A stretch of DNA of 64,000 nt from contig NZ_BJOU01000001.1 of NCBI RefSeq assembly GCF_009932435.1, forward strand, positions 248,001 through 312,000. Direction: 5' to 3'. Made by a program: the position numbers and the translations under genes. The stretch comes from Gordonia crocea (GTDB lineage Bacteria; Actinomycetota; Actinomycetes; Mycobacteriales; Mycobacteriaceae). The notes under the pieces were generated by a model that was given only the letters and a program-made list of their open reading frames with translations, made no database searches and was not told the origin of the DNA. Shown piece after piece: positions 30,220 to 40,572 of this stretch; position 1 is the first letter of the stretch; each line of letters begins with the position of its first letter.

Positions 30220-30879
30220 GTGAGTCAGGAAAACCGGATCCTCGTGGTCGACAACTACGACAGCTTCGTCTACAACCTCGTCCAATACTTGGGGCAGCTG
30301 GGCGTGTCGGTCGAGGTCTGGCGCAACGATGATCCCCGCCTCACCGAGCGTCCGCTGACCGAGACGATCACCGAATTCGCCGGCGTGCTGCTGAGCCCGG
30401 GGCCGGGTACCCCGGAGCGGGCGGGCGCCACGATGGACGTCGTGCGGGCCGCCACCACGACGCGGACGCCGGTGCTGGGCGTGTGCCTGGGCCACCAGGC
30501 GATCGGCGCGGTATTTGGCGCGACCGTCGACCGGGCTCCCGAGTTGCTGCACGGCAAGACCTCAACCGTCCGCCACGACGGCCAAGGCGTGTTGGCGGGG
30601 CTGCCCAACCCGTTCACCGCCACGCGCTACCACTCGTTGACCGTGCTCCCGGAGACCATCCCCGACGAGCTGCACGTCACCGGCCGCACGGAGAGCGGCA
30701 TCGTCATGGCGATGCTGCACACGGACCTGCCGATCCACGGCGTGCAGTTCCACCCGGAGAGCGTCCTCACCGAGGGTGGGCATCGCATGCTCGCGAACTG
30801 GTTGGCGGTCTGCGGGATCGCGGTCGACGAAGCGCTCGTCGACCGGCTCGAAGCACAACTCGCGGCGGCCCTGGACTAA
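30220..30879 (+). CDS. trpG: Aminodeoxychorismate/anthranilate synthase component II (glutamine amidotransferase)
   Basis: 219 residues, class I glutamine amidotransferase. The catalytic triad is visible as Cys in GVCLGHQ, and His and Glu in QFHPES; LSPGPGTP is the oxyanion-loop motif. It supplies ammonia for aminodeoxychorismate (folate) or anthranilate (tryptophan) synthesis; sequence alone does not separate the two, and its solitary position favours a shared or PabA role. Its end overlaps the end of pknB by 4 bases on the opposite strand. Confidence 0.93.
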   Translation: MSQENRILVVDNYDSFVYNLVQYLGQLGVSVEVWRNDDPRLTERPLTETITEFAGVLLSPGPGTPERAGATMDVVRAATTTRTPVLGVCLGHQAIGAVFGATVDRAPELLHGKTSTVRHDGQGVLAGLPNPFTATRYHSLTVLPETIPDELHVTGRTESGIVMAMLHTDLPIHGVQFHPESVLTEGGHRMLANWLAVCGIAVDEALVDRLEAQLAAALD

Positions 30880-32771
30880 CCGATCAGTCGGCTTTCGCCG
30901 ACGACGATACTGACGCCGTCGTCCTTGCGGATGGCCGAACCGGCCGGCGGGTCTTGGCCGACGACACGTCCGTTGCTGCGATGTCCGAGTGGCAGTCCGC
31001 GCTTCGACTGGGTCAGCGTCGAGGCCCGCCATCCGGCGGCGGCGAGCGCCGCCCGAGCCTGGCCGGGGGTCTTGCCGAGCAGGTTGGGCACGATGAACAT
31101 GTTGCCGCGGGAAATCGTGACCGTCACGGTCTGATCGTCGGTGATGGTGGCGCCCGGGCCCGGGTCCGTGGTGACGACCTCGCCGCGCGGCAGCTCCGAA
31201 TCCCCGAGGACGACGGTCATCTTCAGCCCGAGTTGCTTGAGGATGGCACGCGCCCGGTCCTCGGTCTCACCGACGAGCTCGGGGATCGTGACTTCCTTCG
31301 GGCCCTCACCGATGTGCACGACGATGACCGAGTTCACCGGGGTCTCCGCGCCCGCCGGCGGGGTGGTGTTCACCGCCTTGTCGAGCAGATCCTTCGGCGA
31401 GTTCACCTTGTCGGTCTTGACGGTGGTGAAGCCGAGGAGGTTGAGCGCCTTGACGGCATCCTCCTTGGATTTACCCCGGACGTCGGGAACCTTGTTGCGC
31501 TGCGGCCCGGTCGACACGTACAGCGTCACCTCAGAGCCCTCCGCGGCGCGCACATCCCCGCCCGGGGTCGACCGTGTGGCATTGCCGGCGGGGATGTCGA
31601 GGCTGGCCTCTTCCATCTTCTTGACCCGGAATCCGATTTGGGTCAGCAGCTGTTCGGCCTGGTCACCGGACATGCCGGTGATGGTGGGTACGGTGACCTG
31701 GCGCGCCGGACCCGACCACGGCGCCCACACGATGAGGCCCCCGAGCAGGATCACCACGGCAGCGATGATGGCCGCGGCACGCAGCCGCCGCTGTCGGTAC
31801 ACCTGGCGTTCGCCGCCGGCATCCCGGTCGCGTCGGCCGCCGGGAGTCGGGCGCACCAGTTGGCGCGGCCCGCTGTCGATCAGATCGGTCCGTTCCGCCT
31901 CGGACATGATCATCGGCGCCGCCGGGCGTTGACCCGACAGCACCCGGATGAGGTCGGCGCGGAACTCCGCGGCGGTCTGGTAGCGGTTCGCCGGGTTCTT
32001 GCTGATCGCCTTGAGGATGACCGAGTCGAGCTCGGGTGGAATGTCGGGGCGCACATCCGACGGCAGTGGCGGGTCCTCGTGGACGTGTTGGTGGGCCACG
32101 GCCACCGGGGAGTCCCCGGTGAACGGCGGCTCACCGGTGAGCAGCTCGAAAAGCACACAGCCCATCGAATAGATGTCGCTGCGCGGATCGACCTTCAGAC
32201 CGCGGGCCTGCTCCGGGGACAGGTACTGGGCGGTGCCCATCACCGCGGAGGTCTGCGTCATCGTCGCCGACGTGTCGTTCATCGCGCGCGCAATGCCGAA
32301 GTCCATGACCTTGACCGCACCGGTGCGGTCGATCATGACGTTGGCCGGCTTCATATCCCGGTGCACGATGCCGGCGCGGTGGGAGAAGTCCATCGCCGCC
32401 GCCACGTCGGCCATCCAGGTCAGGGCCTGCCGCGGCGCCAGCGGGCCGTCGGCGCGGAGGATGTCGCGAAGCGTTTCGCCCTCGACGTACTCCATGACGA
32501 TGAACGGAAGCGGCCCGTCCTCGGTCTGGGCTTCCCCGGTGTCGAAGACCTGGACGATCGTCGGATGGTTCAGCTTGGCCGCATTCTGCGCCTCGCGGCG
32601 GAAACGCAGATAGAAACTCGGGTCGCGGGCCAGATCCGCGCGCAGCACCTTGATGGCGACGTCCCGGTTCAACAGGAGGTCCCGGGCGAAGTGCACTTCG
32701 GACATGCCGCCGAAGCCGAGTGTTTCGCCGAGCTGGTAACGGTCCGAGAGGTGGTGGGGGGTCGACGTCAT
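30876..32771 (-). CDS. pknB: Serine/threonine protein kinase PknB with PASTA repeats
   Basis: 631 residues. Kinase domain 1-280: Lys41, HRDMKPAN with Asp139, DFG 157-159, and activation-loop Thr170/172/174. A juxtamembrane linker, a transmembrane helix at about 331-351 and four extracellular PASTA domains follow. PASTA domains sense muropeptides or lipid II; the kinase phosphorylates cell-wall regulators including CwlM in relatives. It is the last gene of the fhaA-to-pknB run and starts 4 bases after pknA. Confidence 0.97.
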   Translation of the reverse strand: MTSTPHHLSDRYQLGETLGFGGMSEVHFARDLLLNRDVAIKVLRADLARDPSFYLRFRREAQNAAKLNHPTIVQVFDTGEAQTEDGPLPFIVMEYVEGETLRDILRADGPLAPRQALTWMADVAAAMDFSHRAGIVHRDMKPANVMIDRTGAVKVMDFGIARAMNDTSATMTQTSAVMGTAQYLSPEQARGLKVDPRSDIYSMGCVLFELLTGEPPFTGDSPVAVAHQHVHEDPPLPSDVRPDIPPELDSVILKAISKNPANRYQTAAEFRADLIRVLSGQRPAAPMIMSEAERTDLIDSGPRQLVRPTPGGRRDRDAGGERQVYRQRRLRAAAIIAAVVILLGGLIVWAPWSGPARQVTVPTITGMSGDQAEQLLTQIGFRVKKMEEASLDIPAGNATRSTPGGDVRAAEGSEVTLYVSTGPQRNKVPDVRGKSKEDAVKALNLLGFTTVKTDKVNSPKDLLDKAVNTTPPAGAETPVNSVIVVHIGEGPKEVTIPELVGETEDRARAILKQLGLKMTVVLGDSELPRGEVVTTDPGPGATITDDQTVTVTISRGNMFIVPNLLGKTPGQARAALAAAGWRASTLTQSKRGLPLGHRSNGRVVGQDPPAGSAIRKDDGVSIVVGESRLIG

Positions 32772-32775
32772 TGCG

Positions 32776-34101
32776 CTATCCCGGCAGTCCTGGGATGCGG
32801 AACGGCGGCCACTGTGCCGTCGGGGCGCCCGGGTCCGGGGGCATGTCCTCGGGACGCGGCTTGGTCCGGGTACGGGTCGGTGGTGTTGTCGTCGTCGTCG
32901 TCGTGGTGGTCGTGTCGTCGTCGGTGGTCGTCGTGGTGGTGGTGGTGGTCGGTTTCGTCGTGGTCCGGGGGGTGGTGCGCGTGGTCTGCGGCGGCGTGGG
33001 GGTATCGCGCACGACCGTCGTCGTCGGCGTGACCGTCGGCGAGTTGTTCATCTGTGAGACGAGGTAGCCCACCAGGACGAGGGCGGTCAGCAGCAGCATC
33101 ACCGCGATCGCGGCCAGGGCTTTCTGGCCACCGGTCCAGCCACCGTCCGTGGCTGTCGGAGTGGAACGACGAGCGGCAGCGGAGGACGATCCGGCCGCGG
33201 CCGTGCGGCGAACCGCGGCGGGAGCGACGGCAGCATTCGACGCGGTGCGCGGAGTGGGCAGCGACCGGCCGGCACGGACGGCGGCAACGGCATCGGCGAA
33301 CTCGCCACCGCTGGCGAATCGCTGCTGCGGGTCCTTGGCCAGTGTCGTCTCGACGAGCTCGCGCACGTCGGCGGGAAGATTGGCCGGCAACGGCGGCGGC
33401 GCCTCCTGGATGTGCTTCATCGCGATGGTGATCGCACCGTCGCCCTGGAACGGGCGGCGCCCGGTCAGCGCCTCGTAGCCGACCACGCCCAGCGAGTAGA
33501 CGTCGGAGGCAGACGTCGCCTCGCCGCCGTTGGCCTGCTCGGGCGAGATGTATTGGGCGGTGCCCATGACGATGCCGGTCTGTGTCACCGGTGCCGCGTC
33601 GGCGGCCTTGGCGATGCCGAAGTCGGTGATCTTCACCTTCCCCTCGGGGGTGATGAGGATGTTGCCGGGTTTGACGTCGCGGTGGACCAGGCCCTTCTCA
33701 TGGGCGGCCTGCAGGGCGCGCCCGGTCTGCTCGAGCATGTCGAGGGTGTTGGCGACCGGAAGCTTGCCCATCCGGGAGATGACGGCGTTGAGCGGCTCGC
33801 CGTCGACGAGCTCCATCACCAGATAGGCCAGCGCCTGCCCGCCATTGCGGTCGGGGGTCTCGCCATAGTCGAAGACGCCGGCGATCCCGGGATCGTTCAA
33901 GCGGGCGGTGGTCTGCGCCTCAGCGCGGAACCGGCCGATGAACTCCGGATCGGTCGAGTACTCCGACTTCAGCACCTTCACGGCGACGCGCCGGTTGAGC
34001 CGGGTGTCGAGCGCTTCCCACACCTGGCCCATTCCGCCCGTCGCGATCAACCGCATGAGCCGGTAGCGATCGGCGATCACTGTGCCTTGTTGCAGCGTCA
34101 T
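32776..34101 (-). CDS. pknA: Serine/threonine protein kinase PknA
   Basis: 441 residues. Kinase domain 1-275: Lys42, HRDVKPGN with Asp142, DFG 160-162, and activation loop [16 protein letters not shown] linker and one transmembrane helix (about 330-352) follow. The extracellular tail is almost pure Thr, Pro and Arg, including two runs of nine or more Thr encoded by a GTC/GTG-type triplet tract (32882-32960). PknA controls growth and division in relatives. It overlaps pbpA by 4 bases and precedes pknB by 4. Confidence 0.96.
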   Translation of the reverse strand: MTLQQGTVIADRYRLMRLIATGGMGQVWEALDTRLNRRVAVKVLKSEYSTDPEFIGRFRAEAQTTARLNDPGIAGVFDYGETPDRNGGQALAYLVMELVDGEPLNAVISRMGKLPVANTLDMLEQTGRALQAAHEKGLVHRDVKPGNILITPEGKVKITDFGIAKAADAAPVTQTGIVMGTAQYISPEQANGGEATSASDVYSLGVVGYEALTGRRPFQGDGAITIAMKHIQEAPPPLPANLPADVRELVETTLAKDPQQRFASGGEFADAVAAVRAGRSLPTPRTASNAAVAPAAVRRTAAAGSSSAAARRSTPTATDGGWTGGQKALAAIAVMLLLTALVLVGYLVSQMNNSPTVTPTTTVVRDTPTPPQTTRTTPRTTTKPTTTTTTTTTDDDTTTTTTTTTTPPTRTRTKPRPEDMPPDPGAPTAQWPPFRIPGLPG

Positions 34102-35600
34102 CGTCCGCCACCTCCTCTCAATGCTGTCTCAATCACTGCGCGTCCTATGGGTGCTGCTACCGAAGCTCCCGTGGTGTCGGTTCCCAACTGTCCGTTCTCC
34201 ACGACGACCGCCACCGCCACCCGGGCGTTGGTGGAGGGACCGAACGCGATGTACCACGCGTAGGGCACCTCGCCGGTGGCCGGACCGGCCGAGTGCTCGG
34301 CTGTCCCGGTTTTCGACGCGATGGTGACCGGTCCCCCCGACTGGCGCTCGGAGTCGATCATCAGCGAGGTCAGGATTGCTGTCTGCGCGGAACTGACCGG
34401 CTCGTTGACCGTCGCCGGCGAGGTCGTCGACAGCGTTCGGAGGTCGGGTGCTTGTAGCTTATCGACCAGATAGGGCTGCATGCGCACCCCACCGTTGGCT
34501 ATTGTCGCCGCTATCACCGCGTTCTGCAGCGCGGACACCCGGACGTTGAACTGCCCGATCGCCGACTGGCCGAGTTGGGCGCGGTTCTCGATGGTGCCCA
34601 CGGTTGACTTGGCGCGCACCGGAAGAGGGATCGTCGGCGTCGGTTCGTCGAGTCCGAACCGCTTGGCCGTCTCGATCAGCGCGGCCTCGGGAAGCTTCAT
34701 CTTGTTGACCACCAGGTCGACGAATGCAGTGTTGCACGAGTACTGAAACGCTTGGGCCAGCGTTACGGTTCCGTCGACCGCACCCGGGCAGGGCTTGTTC
34801 CCGTAGTTGGTGAGCTTCGTCGACGATTCCGGCAGGGTGATGCTGCGGGCCGCGGTGAGCCGGATGTCGGGGTTGATGCCGTCGCGCAGCGCGGCCGCGG
34901 TGGTGATCACCTTGAAGGTCGAACCCGGCGGGTAGAGCTGGTCGAGCGGGCGGTTCAGCATGGGATCGGACTTGTTCGCCGGATCGTTCCAGGTCGACCA
35001 CGCGCGCTCACGGGTCTGCGCATTGTGGCTGGCCAGCTTGTTGGGGTCGAAGGACGGGGTACTGACCAGGGCGAGGATCTTGCCGGTGCTCGGTTCGATG
35101 GCGACGGCGGCGCCGCGGCACGGACCGTCGCAGCGCCCGTTCATCAAGGCGTCGTAGGCGGCCCGCTGCAGATCGGCGCGGATCGTCGTGACGACGTTGC
35201 CGCCACGGGGGTCGCGGCCGGCGAACATGTCCATGAAGCGTTGACCGAACAGCTGATCGTCGTTGCCGTTGAGGATGGAATCCTCGGCCAGTTCGATTCC
35301 GGAGCTGCGGTACTGGAACGAGTAGTAGCCGGTCACCGGGGCGAACGCGGACGCGGTCGCGGCCGGGTAGGAGCGCAGGAAGCGCAGTTCGCCGTTGGTC
35401 GGGACCGACTGGGCGATCACGTCCGGGCCGGCGGTGATCGCGCCGCGCTGGCGCCCGTATTCGTCGAGCAGCACCCGGTTGTTGCCGGGGTTGGCGCGCA
35501 GCTCGTTGGCCCGAAACACCTGGATGTAGGTGACGTTGGCCAGCAGGGCGACGATGAGGAGGCAGACGAGCATGCCGATGCGCTGGATCGGTTTGTTCAT
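34098..35600 (-). CDS. pbpA: Penicillin-binding protein A (class B transpeptidase)
   Basis: 500 residues. An N-terminal anchor helix (about 8-26) and a dimerisation domain precede the transpeptidase domain, with catalytic Ser227 in STFK, SCN 288-290 and KTG 430-432. It cross-links peptidoglycan with a SEDS partner, here RodA. Its ATG overlaps the expected rodA stop by 4 bases, so loss of the rodA reading frame could affect translational coupling. It overlaps pknA by 4 bases. Confidence 0.96.
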   Translation of the reverse strand: MNKPIQRIGMLVCLLIVALLANVTYIQVFRANELRANPGNNRVLLDEYGRQRGAITAGPDVIAQSVPTNGELRFLRSYPAATASAFAPVTGYYSFQYRSSGIELAEDSILNGNDDQLFGQRFMDMFAGRDPRGGNVVTTIRADLQRAAYDALMNGRCDGPCRGAAVAIEPSTGKILALVSTPSFDPNKLASHNAQTRERAWSTWNDPANKSDPMLNRPLDQLYPPGSTFKVITTAAALRDGINPDIRLTAARSITLPESSTKLTNYGNKPCPGAVDGTVTLAQAFQYSCNTAFVDLVVNKMKLPEAALIETAKRFGLDEPTPTIPLPVRAKSTVGTIENRAQLGQSAIGQFNVRVSALQNAVIAATIANGGVRMQPYLVDKLQAPDLRTLSTTSPATVNEPVSSAQTAILTSLMIDSERQSGGPVTIASKTGTAEHSAGPATGEVPYAWYIAFGPSTNARVAVAVVVENGQLGTDTTGASVAAPIGRAVIETALRGGGGR

Positions 35601-37055
35601 CGGTCACCCCCGATGGGGATCACGCTGGTCGGGATGGCGGTCAGCGCCGGGCCGGGGGTCGGGCGCCGTTGGGGCTCGCGCGCGGCGTTGGAGATCCGGA
35701 TGAGCAGCGCGACCAGGATGAAGTTCGCCAACAGCGACGACCCGCCGTAAGAAATGAAGGGCGTGGTCAACCCGGTCAGCGGGATGAGTTTCGTGACGCC
35801 GCCGACCACGACGAACAGCTGGACCGCGACGGTGGCGGCCAGCCCGGTCGCGGCGAGTTTGCCGAAGCTGTCGCGGACGGTGACCGCGGTGCGCAGCCCC
35901 CGCATTACCAGCACGAGGTAGAGGCACAATTACCAGCACGAGGTAGAGGCACAGCACGGCGGCGAGCCCGACGAGGCCGAGTTCCTCGCCGATCGTCGCG
36001 ATGATGAAGTCGGTGTTGGCGAACGGGACGATGTTGGGGCGCCCGGATCCCAGGCCGGTTCCGAAGAGACCGCCGGTGGCGAGGCCGAACATGCTTTGCA
36101 CGATCTGCAGGCCGTCGCCGGTCGGGTCGGCGAACGGGTCGATCCAGATCTGCACCCGGGTTTGCAGGTGGGTGAAGAGCAGGTAGGCGACCACCGCGCC
36201 GGCGAGGAAGAGCGGAAGGCCGATCACGACCCAACCGATCTTGTCGGTGGCGACGTACAACATGATCAGGATCGTCATGTAGATGAGCAGCGGGGCGCCG
36301 AGGTCCTTCTGCAGGATGAAGATGAGGATCGCCACCGCCCACGCGAGGAGGAGCGGGCCCAGATCGCGGGCGCGCGGGACGTCGAACCGGCCGATCCGGC
36401 GCCCGGCGGTGGTGAACAGGTCGCGTTTGCCGACCAGGACCGCGGCGGTGAACAGGATCAGCGCGATCTTGGCGAACTCGCCGGGTTGGATCGAGAAGAA
36501 CGGCGTGACGATCCAGTTCTTCGACCCGTAGACGCGCGAATTCGGCAGCAGGATCGGGATGACCAGGAACACGAGGCCGCCCAGGCCCAACGTGTAGGCA
36601 TACCGGGCGATGGTGCGATGGTCGCGGATCAGGGCGAGGACCAAGACGAAGACGATGATGCCGATGAGCGTCCACCACACCTGCTGGTCGGCGTTGTTGC
36701 GGATCTCGGCCTGTCCGTCGACGGATTCGCCCGGTCGAGCGGCACCGAGGTCGAGTCGGTGGATGAGGACCAGTCCGAGCCCGTTGAGGATCGCGACGAT
36801 GGGCAGGAACAACGGGTCGGCGTGCGGGGCGAAGAAGCGGACCGCCAGGTGGGCGACCGCGTACAGCGCCACATAGGCGGCGAGGTACTTCACCAGGTCC
36901 CACCCGATCGGTTGGGACTGCGCGGTTTCGACGATGAGCAATGCCACCGCGACGAGTCCCACGGCGAAACCGATGAGGGTCAGCTCGGTTCGGCGGGCGC
37001 GGTTCTTCGGCTTGTCCGTCGAGGCCGTGGACGGGCTCACGGTCGGCGCGCTCAT
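35597..37055 (-). pseudogene. rodA: rodA (SEDS glycosyltransferase), frameshifted by a 25-bp tandem duplication
   Basis: RodA polymerises glycan strands with a class B PBP. The ATG at 37055 overlaps the pstP stop by 4 bases. The frame encodes about ten hydrophobic segments with KNWI, FSIQPGEFAK and the LGSGRPNIVPFANTDFI loop. At 35904-35953 a perfect 25-base unit occurs twice, shifting the frame after CLYLVLV. The shifted frame runs without a stop to 35604, replacing the last helices and the ISYGGSS motif with Arg/His-rich sequence. Removing one copy restores exactly 478 codons, ending in a 4-base overlap with pbpA. It could be a real mutation, a reversible slip or an assembly error. Confidence 0.85.
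35904..35953. repeat. Perfect 25-bp tandem duplication in rodA
   Basis: Copies at 35904-35928 and 35929-35953 are identical; each begins ATTACCAGCACGAGG and ends GGCACA. The length of 25 is not a multiple of three. Confidence 0.97.
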
Positions 37056-38437
37056 CGGGCCCCTCGGCAGGGTCCGTCGGTGACGGTCGGTGCGGGCGGC
37101 GCGGGTTGTGGTTGTTCGGGCGGCGGCGCGGGTGCGGGGGCCGGCGGCGTGGCCGGCCGGCACATCGGCAACAGCATCAGTCCGCGGACGCGCTCGTGCA
37201 TGTCGTCGAGGGACAGGTTGCGCACCTTGTGTTCGCGCACCGCGTTGCGGTCGAGTTCGGCCAGGGCGGCCACCGGCAGCGGGTTGCAGGCCGCGGTTTG
37301 GTCGGCGACGAAGGTGATCTTCGGGTGCTCGGCGGCGAGGTCGTCGATGCAGACCCGCTCGGCCGGGGAGTTCAGCGTGAACCAGAACACCGGGTCCGGG
37401 GAACCGCGGTAGACGACGATGTTGCCGTCGTCGACCTGCAGGAAGTGATTGGCGTCGAGCTTGGATCGGGTGATCAGGGTGGCGACGGCCACCGTCGCGA
37501 TCAGCAGCGCGATCACCGCGAGGGTGACCCACCGCCGCCAGCGGCGCTTCGGCCGCGTCGGCTGTTCCTCCTCGAGGCTGACCGCGACGGGTTTGGCCGG
37601 CTCCGGAGACGGCCGCAGCGCCGCTGCGCGGCCCGCGGCCGACGAGGGATCGGGGGTGTAGACGGCCTCGCCATCCCCGCCAGCCGCTCCGCCGAGGATC
37701 GGTCGCGATTCGCCGTACTCGGTGTCGACGACGTCGGCGAGGACGACCGTCACGTTGTCGGGGCCCCCGCTGCGCAGCGCCAATTCGATCAGCCGGTCGG
37801 CGCACGCGGACAGCGACTCGACCGAACCGAGGGTGTCACCGATCGTCTCCTCGGACACGACGTCGGAGAGCCCGTCCGAACAGAGGAGGTAGCGGTCCCC
37901 GGCGCGCGCCTCGCGCATCGTGAGGGTGGGGTCGACCTCGGTGCCGGTCAGCGCGCGCATGATCAGCGAGCGCTGGGGGTGGGTGTGTGCCTGGTCGGCG
38001 CTGATGCGCCCCTCGTCGACGAGCGCCTGGACGAAGGTGTCGTCGCGGGTGATCTGCGAGACCTCGCCGTCGCGGAAGAGGTAGGCGCGGGAGTCGCCGA
38101 CGTGGCAGAGCCCGACCCGTGTCCCGGAGAACAACAGGGCGGTCAGGGTGGTCCCCATGCCGTCGAGTTCGGGGTTGGCGTCGACCTGGGCGGCGATGGC
38201 GTCGTTGCCCAGGTCCATCGCGCGGTGCAGCAGCCCGAGGATGTCGCCGCCGGGCTCGTCGTCGTCGAGGGGTTGCATGGCCTGGATGACCAGCTGGCTG
38301 GCGACTTCGCCGGCGGCGTGGCCGCCCATGCCGTCGGCGAGCGCGAGCAACCGGGGACCGGCGTAGACGGAGTCCTCGTTGTTCGAGCGGACGAGTCCGC
38401 GGTCGCTGCGGGCGACGTATTCCAAGACGAGGGTCAC
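37052..38437 (-). CDS. pstP: Serine/threonine phosphatase PstP (PP2C family)
   Basis: 461 residues. The PP2C domain spans about 1-240, with NNEDS, ALADGMGGH and GGPDNVTVVLAD metal-site motifs. A linker, one transmembrane helix (about 290-312) and an extracellular domain with a Pro-rich tail follow. It reverses PknA/PknB phosphorylation. The GTG at 38437 overlaps the fhaB stop by 4 bases, and the gene's own stop overlaps the rodA start by 4, a fully coupled operon. Confidence 0.96.
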   Translation of the reverse strand: MTLVLEYVARSDRGLVRSNNEDSVYAGPRLLALADGMGGHAAGEVASQLVIQAMQPLDDDEPGGDILGLLHRAMDLGNDAIAAQVDANPELDGMGTTLTALLFSGTRVGLCHVGDSRAYLFRDGEVSQITRDDTFVQALVDEGRISADQAHTHPQRSLIMRALTGTEVDPTLTMREARAGDRYLLCSDGLSDVVSEETIGDTLGSVESLSACADRLIELALRSGGPDNVTVVLADVVDTEYGESRPILGGAAGGDGEAVYTPDPSSAAGRAAALRPSPEPAKPVAVSLEEEQPTRPKRRWRRWVTLAVIALLIATVAVATLITRSKLDANHFLQVDDGNIVVYRGSPDPVFWFTLNSPAERVCIDDLAAEHPKITFVADQTAACNPLPVAALAELDRNAVREHKVRNLSLDDMHERVRGLMLLPMCRPATPPAPAPAPPPEQPQPAPPAPTVTDGPCRGAR

Positions 38438-38895
38438 GGGCGCAACTCGATCACGGTCTTGCCGATGCGGATCGGGGTGTTGAGGGGGACCCGGACCGAG
38501 GTGGTGACCTTGGCGCGGTCGAGGTAGGTGCCGTTCGTCGACCCGAGGTCTTCGAGGTACCAGTCGTCGCCGCGCCGGGACAGCCGCGCGTGGCGCTCGG
38601 AGGCGTAGTCGTCGGTGAGGACGAGGGTGGAGTCGTCGGCGCGGCCCAGCAGCAGGGGTTGGTCGCCCAACGAGATGCGGGTGTTGGCGAGGGCCCCGCC
38701 GGTGACGACGAGGTAGCGGGCCGAGCCGCGGGCCCGTTTGGTCCGGGGTCGCGAGGTGAAGGATCGGCCGCCGACCATCGGGCGTCCGGCGGCGGCGGAC
38801 AGGTCGGTGCGCAGCGCCCGGATGGTCGCGTAGACGAAAAGCCACAGCAGGATGAGGAAACCGATGCGGGAGAACTGCAGAATCAAACCCTGCAT
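38434..38895 (-). CDS. fhaB: FHA-domain protein FhaB (FipA)
   Basis: 153 residues. An N-terminal transmembrane helix (FSRIGFLILLWLFVYATI) and a short basic linker precede an FHA domain (about 75-150) with LLLGRADDS, SERHARL and LGSTNGTYLDR, the phosphothreonine-binding set. In mycobacteria it is a PknA substrate linked to division. The ATG at 38895 (MQGLILQF) matches the mycobacterial start. Confidence 0.95.
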   Translation of the reverse strand: MQGLILQFSRIGFLILLWLFVYATIRALRTDLSAAAGRPMVGGRSFTSRPRTKRARGSARYLVVTGGALANTRISLGDQPLLLGRADDSTLVLTDDYASERHARLSRRGDDWYLEDLGSTNGTYLDRAKVTTSVRVPLNTPIRIGKTVIELRP

Positions 38896-39109
38896 GCCGC
38901 ACCGCCTTCCGTTTCCGCCCACCGTCCGCAACTGTGGACGGTCGCGCCCGGCGACCGCGGGGCGCTGGTCGTGGGACCAACCGTCATCTTATGGGCCGAA
39001 CGCCCGGAGACCCTTGTGGAAAGGTGACAGTTCGGTATCGACTGACGCCGAATCGCTACCTTTCGCGCTGCTCATAGGTAACGCGGGGCGAGCGATCGTT
39101 CGGCCGGGG

Positions 39110-40336
39110 TTACTGGAAGCGAACGGTGATGTCGGAGTGCCCGATGCGGATCCGGTCACCGTCGGCGAGCTCCCAGTCGTTCACCGGGACGTCGTTCACG
39201 GTGGTGCCGTTGGTGGAGTTGAGGTCGGTCAGCATCGCGGCACGGCCGTCCCACCGGATCTCGACGTGGCGGCGCGAGACGCCGGTGTCGGGGAGGCGGA
39301 ACTGGGCGTCCTGCCCGCGGCCGATCACGTTCGAGCCCTCGCGCAGCGAGAAGGTGCGGTTGCTGCCGTCCTCGAGGAGCAGGGTGATCGCCGTGGGGGC
39401 GTAGTTCTGGGGCTGGCCGTACGCGGGCTGGTTGTAGCCCTGCTGGTAGCCGCCCTGCTGCTGGCCGTACCCGCCCTGGTCGTAGCCGGGCTGGCCGCCC
39501 TGCTGGTAACCACCCTGGTCGTAGTTGGGCTGTTGCCCGTAACCGCCACCCTGCTGGTAGCCGCCCTGGGCGTAGCCCTGCTGACCGGCCGGCTGGTTGT
39601 AGCCGCCCTGCTGGTTGTAGCCGCCCTGCTGGTCGTAGCTCGGCGGCTGGTTGTAGCCGCCCTGCTGGTTGTAGTCCTGCTGGTCGTAACCGCCCTGGGC
39701 GTAGCCGCCCTGCTGTTGGTAGTCCTGCTGGTCGTACCCGCCTTGCTGCTGGTAGCCGCCCTGGTCGTAACCCTGCTGCTGGTCGTATCCGCCCTGCTGG
39801 TCGTATCCCTGCGGGTCGTACCCGCCCTGGCTGTAGCCGGCCTGGTCGTTCCGGGGATTCTGGGTCATGTGCGGAGCTCCTAGCTGTGCGTTCTCGCGGT
39901 GGTTTGGTTGGTTTGCGGGTCCGGGGTCGGGGCGTCCCGGCGTGATCGGGGGCCGGGGCACGACGTCGGGGTCGACGGTGCCGGTGACGCGCAGTTGCCC
40001 GGTGTGAAGTTCTGGGGCCGGGTCGAATTCGACGACGACCGGCCCATAAGTCTGCCACCCACTATCGCGGATGAACTCGTCCAGGTGGCGGGAAAAGGTT
40101 TTCCTATTGAGCTCGTACTCGTCGGCGAGCTGGGCGAAGTCGTCCTGGGAAACCTCGACGGTGTAGCTGTTGGCGGTGAGGTAGGAGCCGGGGCTGACCG
40201 TCGTCACCGCGTCCTCGGCTTTGCGGGCCAAGGCTTGTTCCACCTCTTGGGGGGCGACGTTTCCCCCGAAGACCCGCGCGAACCCGCCGTCGACGGCACC
40301 CTCGAGCTTGCGCTCGATGCGTTGCATGATGCCCAA
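39110..40336 (-). CDS. fhaA: FHA-domain protein FhaA with DUF3662 and Q/G/Y-rich linker
   Basis: 408 residues. The N-terminal DUF3662 domain spans 1-130. A linker (165-312) is made almost only of Gln, Gly, Tyr and Asp in QGGYDQ-like repeats. The C-terminal FHA domain (about 316-408) has [19 protein letters not shown] and [11 protein letters not shown]. FhaA binds phosphorylated CwlM and MviN in mycobacteria, restraining peptidoglycan synthesis. The TTG at 40336 is preferred over ATG 40327 because GGGAGGT is 8 bases upstream. It is the first gene of the operon running to pknB, with a 214-base gap before fhaB. Confidence 0.94.
   Translation of the reverse strand: MGIMQRIERKLEGAVDGGFARVFGGNVAPQEVEQALARKAEDAVTTVSPGSYLTANSYTVEVSQDDFAQLADEYELNRKTFSRHLDEFIRDSGWQTYGPVVVEFDPAPELHTGQLRVTGTVDPDVVPRPPITPGRPDPGPANQPNHRENAQLGAPHMTQNPRNDQAGYSQGGYDPQGYDQQGGYDQQQGYDQGGYQQQGGYDQQDYQQQGGYAQGGYDQQDYNQQGGYNQPPSYDQQGGYNQQGGYNQPAGQQGYAQGGYQQGGGYGQQPNYDQGGYQQGGQPGYDQGGYGQQQGGYQQGYNQPAYGQPQNYAPTAITLLLEDGSNRTFSLREGSNVIGRGQDAQFRLPDTGVSRRHVEIRWDGRAAMLTDLNSTNGTTVNDVPVNDWELADGDRIRIGHSDITVRFQ
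39401..39844 (-). repeat. Degenerate repeats encoding the FhaA QGGYDQ linker
   Basis: About 440 bases of imperfect short tandem repeats, with recurring CTGCTGGTA/GCCGCCCTG blocks on the plus strand. They encode residues 165-312 of FhaA. Confidence 0.85.
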
Positions 40337-40529
40337 AGTCGAGACCTCCCGTCGTCATCCTGGCGTGTCGCGCGTGCGGAACAATTCGTTTCATGATAGC
40401 GGCTCGACACAAGCCGATGGGACACAGGATCGTCACATTAGTATCGGCAGCACCACTGGTTTCAGCCTCGCGGCTGTGGTGCGGGCCGGGCCTCGCTATT
40501 CGGAATTTCATCCCGCCGGAGGCTCGTGC

Positions 40530-40535
40530 TATCGT
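40530..40535 (+). promoter_or_regulatory. -10 element of tRNA-Leu
   Basis: TATCGT, preceded by an extended TGC, lies 37 bases before the tRNA; TTTCAT, 18 bases further up, is a weak -35. Confidence 0.4.
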
Positions 40536-40572
40536 TCTCGGGTCCAAGCGGACGCACTGTTTCCAGTGCCAC

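Noticed and set aside
35604-37805. A single 733-residue frame running through rodA and pstP sequence
   Set aside because: Only residues from 37055 onward look like RodA; the N-terminal part is the wrong frame of pstP, and the C-terminal part is the wrong frame after the 25-base duplication.
39401-39844. FhaA linker DNA as a CRISPR-like or satellite array
   Set aside because: The repeats are short, degenerate and in-frame coding sequence; there are no spacers and no cas genes.
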